Part shown: one piece after another, positions 62,259 through 64,000 of the stretch
Numbering within the stretch: position 1 is the first letter of the stretch
How the letters are laid out: every line of letters begins with the position of its first letter
NCBI GenBank assembly: GCA_963740945.1
Contig: CAVUGE010000032.1
Coordinates: 1 to 64,000 of the forward strand
Direction: 5' to 3'
DNA: 64,000 bases
Source of the DNA: CAVQBP01 sp963740945
GTDB taxonomy: Bacteria; Bacteroidota; Ignavibacteria; Ignavibacteriales; Ignavibacteriaceae
Position numbers and translations under genes: made by a program
The notes under the pieces: model-generated
The model's input: the letters and a program-made list of their open reading frames with translations, nothing else
The model's database searches: none
What the model was told of the DNA's origin: nothing

Positions 62259-63047
62259 CTACCTTTTCGAAGTCAAACTCCCCGCCAGCCCCTCATAATT
62301 TGTTAAATCAGCATCAATTGACCCGATTACTACTTTGGTTTTTACTTTAATAGGAACCTTTAGATTGTCGTCGGTAAGCCATACAAGAATGTTCCCCTCG
62401 CTTTTAAACAAACCGCCTTCTTGAACCAAGGGCTCAACAATTATGCAGTCAAAAGTACCAGCAGCTACTTCTATTCTTTCTTTCCCCAGATATCTTACAT
62501 CTAAATCGTAAACTTTATCTTTGTAAAAGTTTTGAAGATGAATCCTATCATTTATTTTCATATTCGAATAATCAAGAGTTCTTGCATAATAAAAAGCCGA
62601 AAGTATATCATTTACATATTCAGGAATATTATATTCTCCTTCTGTTGTCTTTGCTTTTCCTCTTCTTTGATCAAAGAATGCAGAAAAATCCCGGCTGTAG
62701 CCACCTTCTCTGACATGTTGTTCAAAACGCCATGGAAAAAGCCCTTGTGTATCAATATAAGTTTCATATTTATCCCTAACCTTAAATATCCAATCGAAAC
62801 TCGGTACTGTATTCACTTGAAAGCTAACGTGATAAACTTCCCGTCCCGATATCCTTTTTATTTCAGGTATCTGCATTACAGCTACTCCGGCAGTTACAAA
62901 ACCATATTTTATATCAAATGTTAATTTTTCACCAACCCTAAATGCATCATTCCGGACCGTTCGAAAATCATCGCTTTTTTTTCCTTTATCCGCAGCCGAT
63001 ATCGGGAGGAACAAAAACAAGTAACAAAACATTAGCTTTTTAAACAT
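62259..63047 (-). CDS. DUF3108 domain-containing secreted protein
   Basis: ATG 63047 (MFKKLMFCYLFLFLP), with GGAG six bases upstream, gives 262 residues; ATG 63059 is a weaker option. A signal peptide (about 1-18) precedes a beta-sandwich of the DUF3108 type: FRVGEKLTFDIKYGFVTAGVA, YHVSFQVNTVP, KVRDKYETYID, FPWRFEQHVREGGYS and NILVWLTDDNLKVPI. DUF3108 proteins are periplasmic and of unknown role, often near envelope genes. Its start lies within the end of the glycosyltransferase gene. Confidence 0.88.
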   Translation of the reverse strand: MFKKLMFCYLFLFLPISAADKGKKSDDFRTVRNDAFRVGEKLTFDIKYGFVTAGVAVMQIPEIKRISGREVYHVSFQVNTVPSFDWIFKVRDKYETYIDTQGLFPWRFEQHVREGGYSRDFSAFFDQRRGKAKTTEGEYNIPEYVNDILSAFYYARTLDYSNMKINDRIHLQNFYKDKVYDLDVRYLGKERIEVAAGTFDCIIVEPLVQEGGLFKSEGNILVWLTDDNLKVPIKVKTKVVIGSIDADLTNYEGLAGSLTSKR

Positions 63048-64000
63048 TATGTTCTCCATTCTCTGAGATAAAATTGTATATTTTATCTATTTCTACAATA
63101 ACATCGGTCACTTTAATACTATTCATACATTCTAATTTTGTACACTGTTCCCCGCTGCAGCCTGAACAATCGCTATCTGGATGAAATATTATTCTTTTAT
63201 TTGTATAAGGGCCCCATCTTATAGCCGAACAGGCCTGCAAATTCGGATAAAAACCAATTGTATATTTATCAAGAGCTGCGGCAATATGAAGTGGACCGGT
63301 TGAATTGGCAATGAATATATCAGCTTTATTTATTAATGCAATTAATTCAGACAGATTCAACATCCCTGCAAAGTTTTTAATTTCGCTGTCAATTTCGAGT
63401 TCTTCACAAATTCCCTCTTCAGTTTTACTGCCGGTTATTAGTATTTGAAAATGGTTCTTTTGCAGAAGCTTTTCAACAAGTTCTTTAAATTTATTCAGTG
63501 GGTAATCAACGGCACTGCCGCCGCTGCCCGGATGAATAATTATGATAGGTTTATCCTTGCTGATACCATTCTTTTTTAAGAGACTCTCTATTTTCTCATT
63601 ACTTTTCTCATTTATAGTAAGATTAAAATTTACCGTACCTGGATCAATTTTCTCCTCTATTCCAAATGCCTTTAAGAGGTTAATATTATATTCCAATTCA
63701 TGTTTTTCAGCATATTTTCTATGCTCATAAATTTTATTATTAAATAGAAATGAATACCATCGGTAGCCGGTACCAACTCTATTTTTAATTCCGCTGAGAA
63801 AAACTATTAAGGAAGTCTGAAAAGTAGGATAAACAATTATACTTGAATCAAAATCGTAATCTTTTATTATTTCAACATTACCAAAAATCGGTATTTTTCC
63901 ATTTTCTTCTTTCAGTATAATTATTTTGTCAATGAAAGGATGGTTTTCAAGTATATCTTTTGTATAATTCCTTACAAGAAATGTAATTCTGCATTTAGAA
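63040..64000 (-). CDS. Family 9 glycosyltransferase (heptosyltransferase-like), cut by right edge
   Basis: The frame is open to the last base of the window and no start is present, so at least 319 residues are coded. The N-terminal part shown (FLVRNYTKDILENHPFID, then PTFQTSLIVFLSGIKNRVGTGYRW) and the C-terminal GT9 text (IIIHPGSGGSAVDYPLN, ANSTGPLHIAAALDKYTIGFYP) match ADP-heptose:LPS heptosyltransferases of the WaaC/WaaF kind. A cysteine-rich insert (CSGCSGEQCTKLEC) near the end is common in this group. It should add sugars to the LPS core on the cytoplasmic face. Confidence 0.9.
   Translation of the reverse strand, partial: SKCRITFLVRNYTKDILENHPFIDKIIILKEENGKIPIFGNVEIIKDYDFDSSIIVYPTFQTSLIVFLSGIKNRVGTGYRWYSFLFNNKIYEHRKYAEKHELEYNINLLKAFGIEEKIDPGTVNFNLTINEKSNEKIESLLKKNGISKDKPIIIIHPGSGGSAVDYPLNKFKELVEKLLQKNHFQILITGSKTEEGICEELEIDSEIKNFAGMLNLSELIALINKADIFIANSTGPLHIAAALDKYTIGFYPNLQACSAIRWGPYTNKRIIFHPDSDCSGCSGEQCTKLECMNSIKVTDVIVEIDKIYNFISENGEHNV

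Noticed and set aside
1..64000. tRNA, rRNA, tmRNA, SRP RNA and RNase P RNA genes
   Set aside because: I looked for T-loop (GGTTCGAATCC-like) and other core motifs on both strands and saw none; a covariance search would be decisive.

Overview
The window is AT-rich, gene-dense bacterial chromosome from the Bacteroidota-Chlorobiota-Ignavibacteriota group, most likely an Ignavibacteria-type organism. Pointers to this are a compact 285-residue principal sigma factor of the Bacteroidota type, a fused LpxC-FabZ protein, two OmpH/Skp genes behind bamA, a GWxTD-domain protein, DUF4252 proteins behind an ECF sigma factor, and a DUF3109 gene inside the fatty-acid operon. The cell is Gram-negative with a lipid A pathway. 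Almost all genes lie on the minus strand. No tRNA, rRNA, CRISPR array, prophage or transposase gene was recognised. Assignment to a phylum is inference from gene content only.

Layout. 1-4945: a 2.5-kb tandem duplication of a lipoprotein gene and a convergent nfeD gene; the left copy is damaged in both genes. 4946-9380: a 2-kb repeat-filled stretch with three tandem 250-bp units, then a frameshifted ECF sigma factor, a probable anti-sigma protein and two DUF4252-like proteins. 9381-25222: an M28 peptidase, a lytic transglycosylase, a TraB protein, the principal sigma factor, an M23 endopeptidase, a MATE exporter, RlpA, RsmE, an Omp85-like protein and glycine decarboxylase GcvP. 25720-33325: the fatty-acid/phospholipid operon yceD-rpmF-plsX-fabH-fabD-DUF3109-fabG-acpP-fabF-rnc. 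33748-45141: a beta-propeller protein and the envelope cluster uppS-bamA-ompH-ompH-lpxD-lpxC/fabZ-lpxA-lipM-panB. 45360-46771: lexA with a clear promoter/operator and two small downstream genes. 47329-64000: apt, an enoyl-CoA hydratase, a PolX-like protein whose polymerase site looks dead, a TRAP transporter pair, yraN, rnhB, ubiA, another Omp85 protein, a PfkB kinase, a GWxTD protein, rimO, cdsA, a zinc-ribbon protein, a CPBP protease, DUF3108 and a family 9 glycosyltransferase cut by the right edge.

Most of the metabolic content serves the envelope. The fab operon supplies acyl-ACP, LpxA/C/D build lipid A from it, PlsX and CdsA lead to phospholipids, UppS makes the undecaprenyl carrier, BamA with two OmpH chaperones assembles outer-membrane proteins, and M23, SLT and RlpA proteins remodel peptidoglycan.

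The intergenic DNA is unusual. It holds at least three dispersed repeat families: a 250-bp unit with two hairpins, a ~99-bp element bounded by AAAGATGWCATCTTT, and a family of small NCTCC/GGAGN or ACACC/GGTGT hairpins with a common AT-rich tail. It also holds many short-period arrays of differing motif, several of which begin right at a stop codon. These repeats, the lexA-linked small genes and the degenerate PolX are the parts most worth a second look. Start sites below were chosen by eye, and several differ from the longest possible frame.
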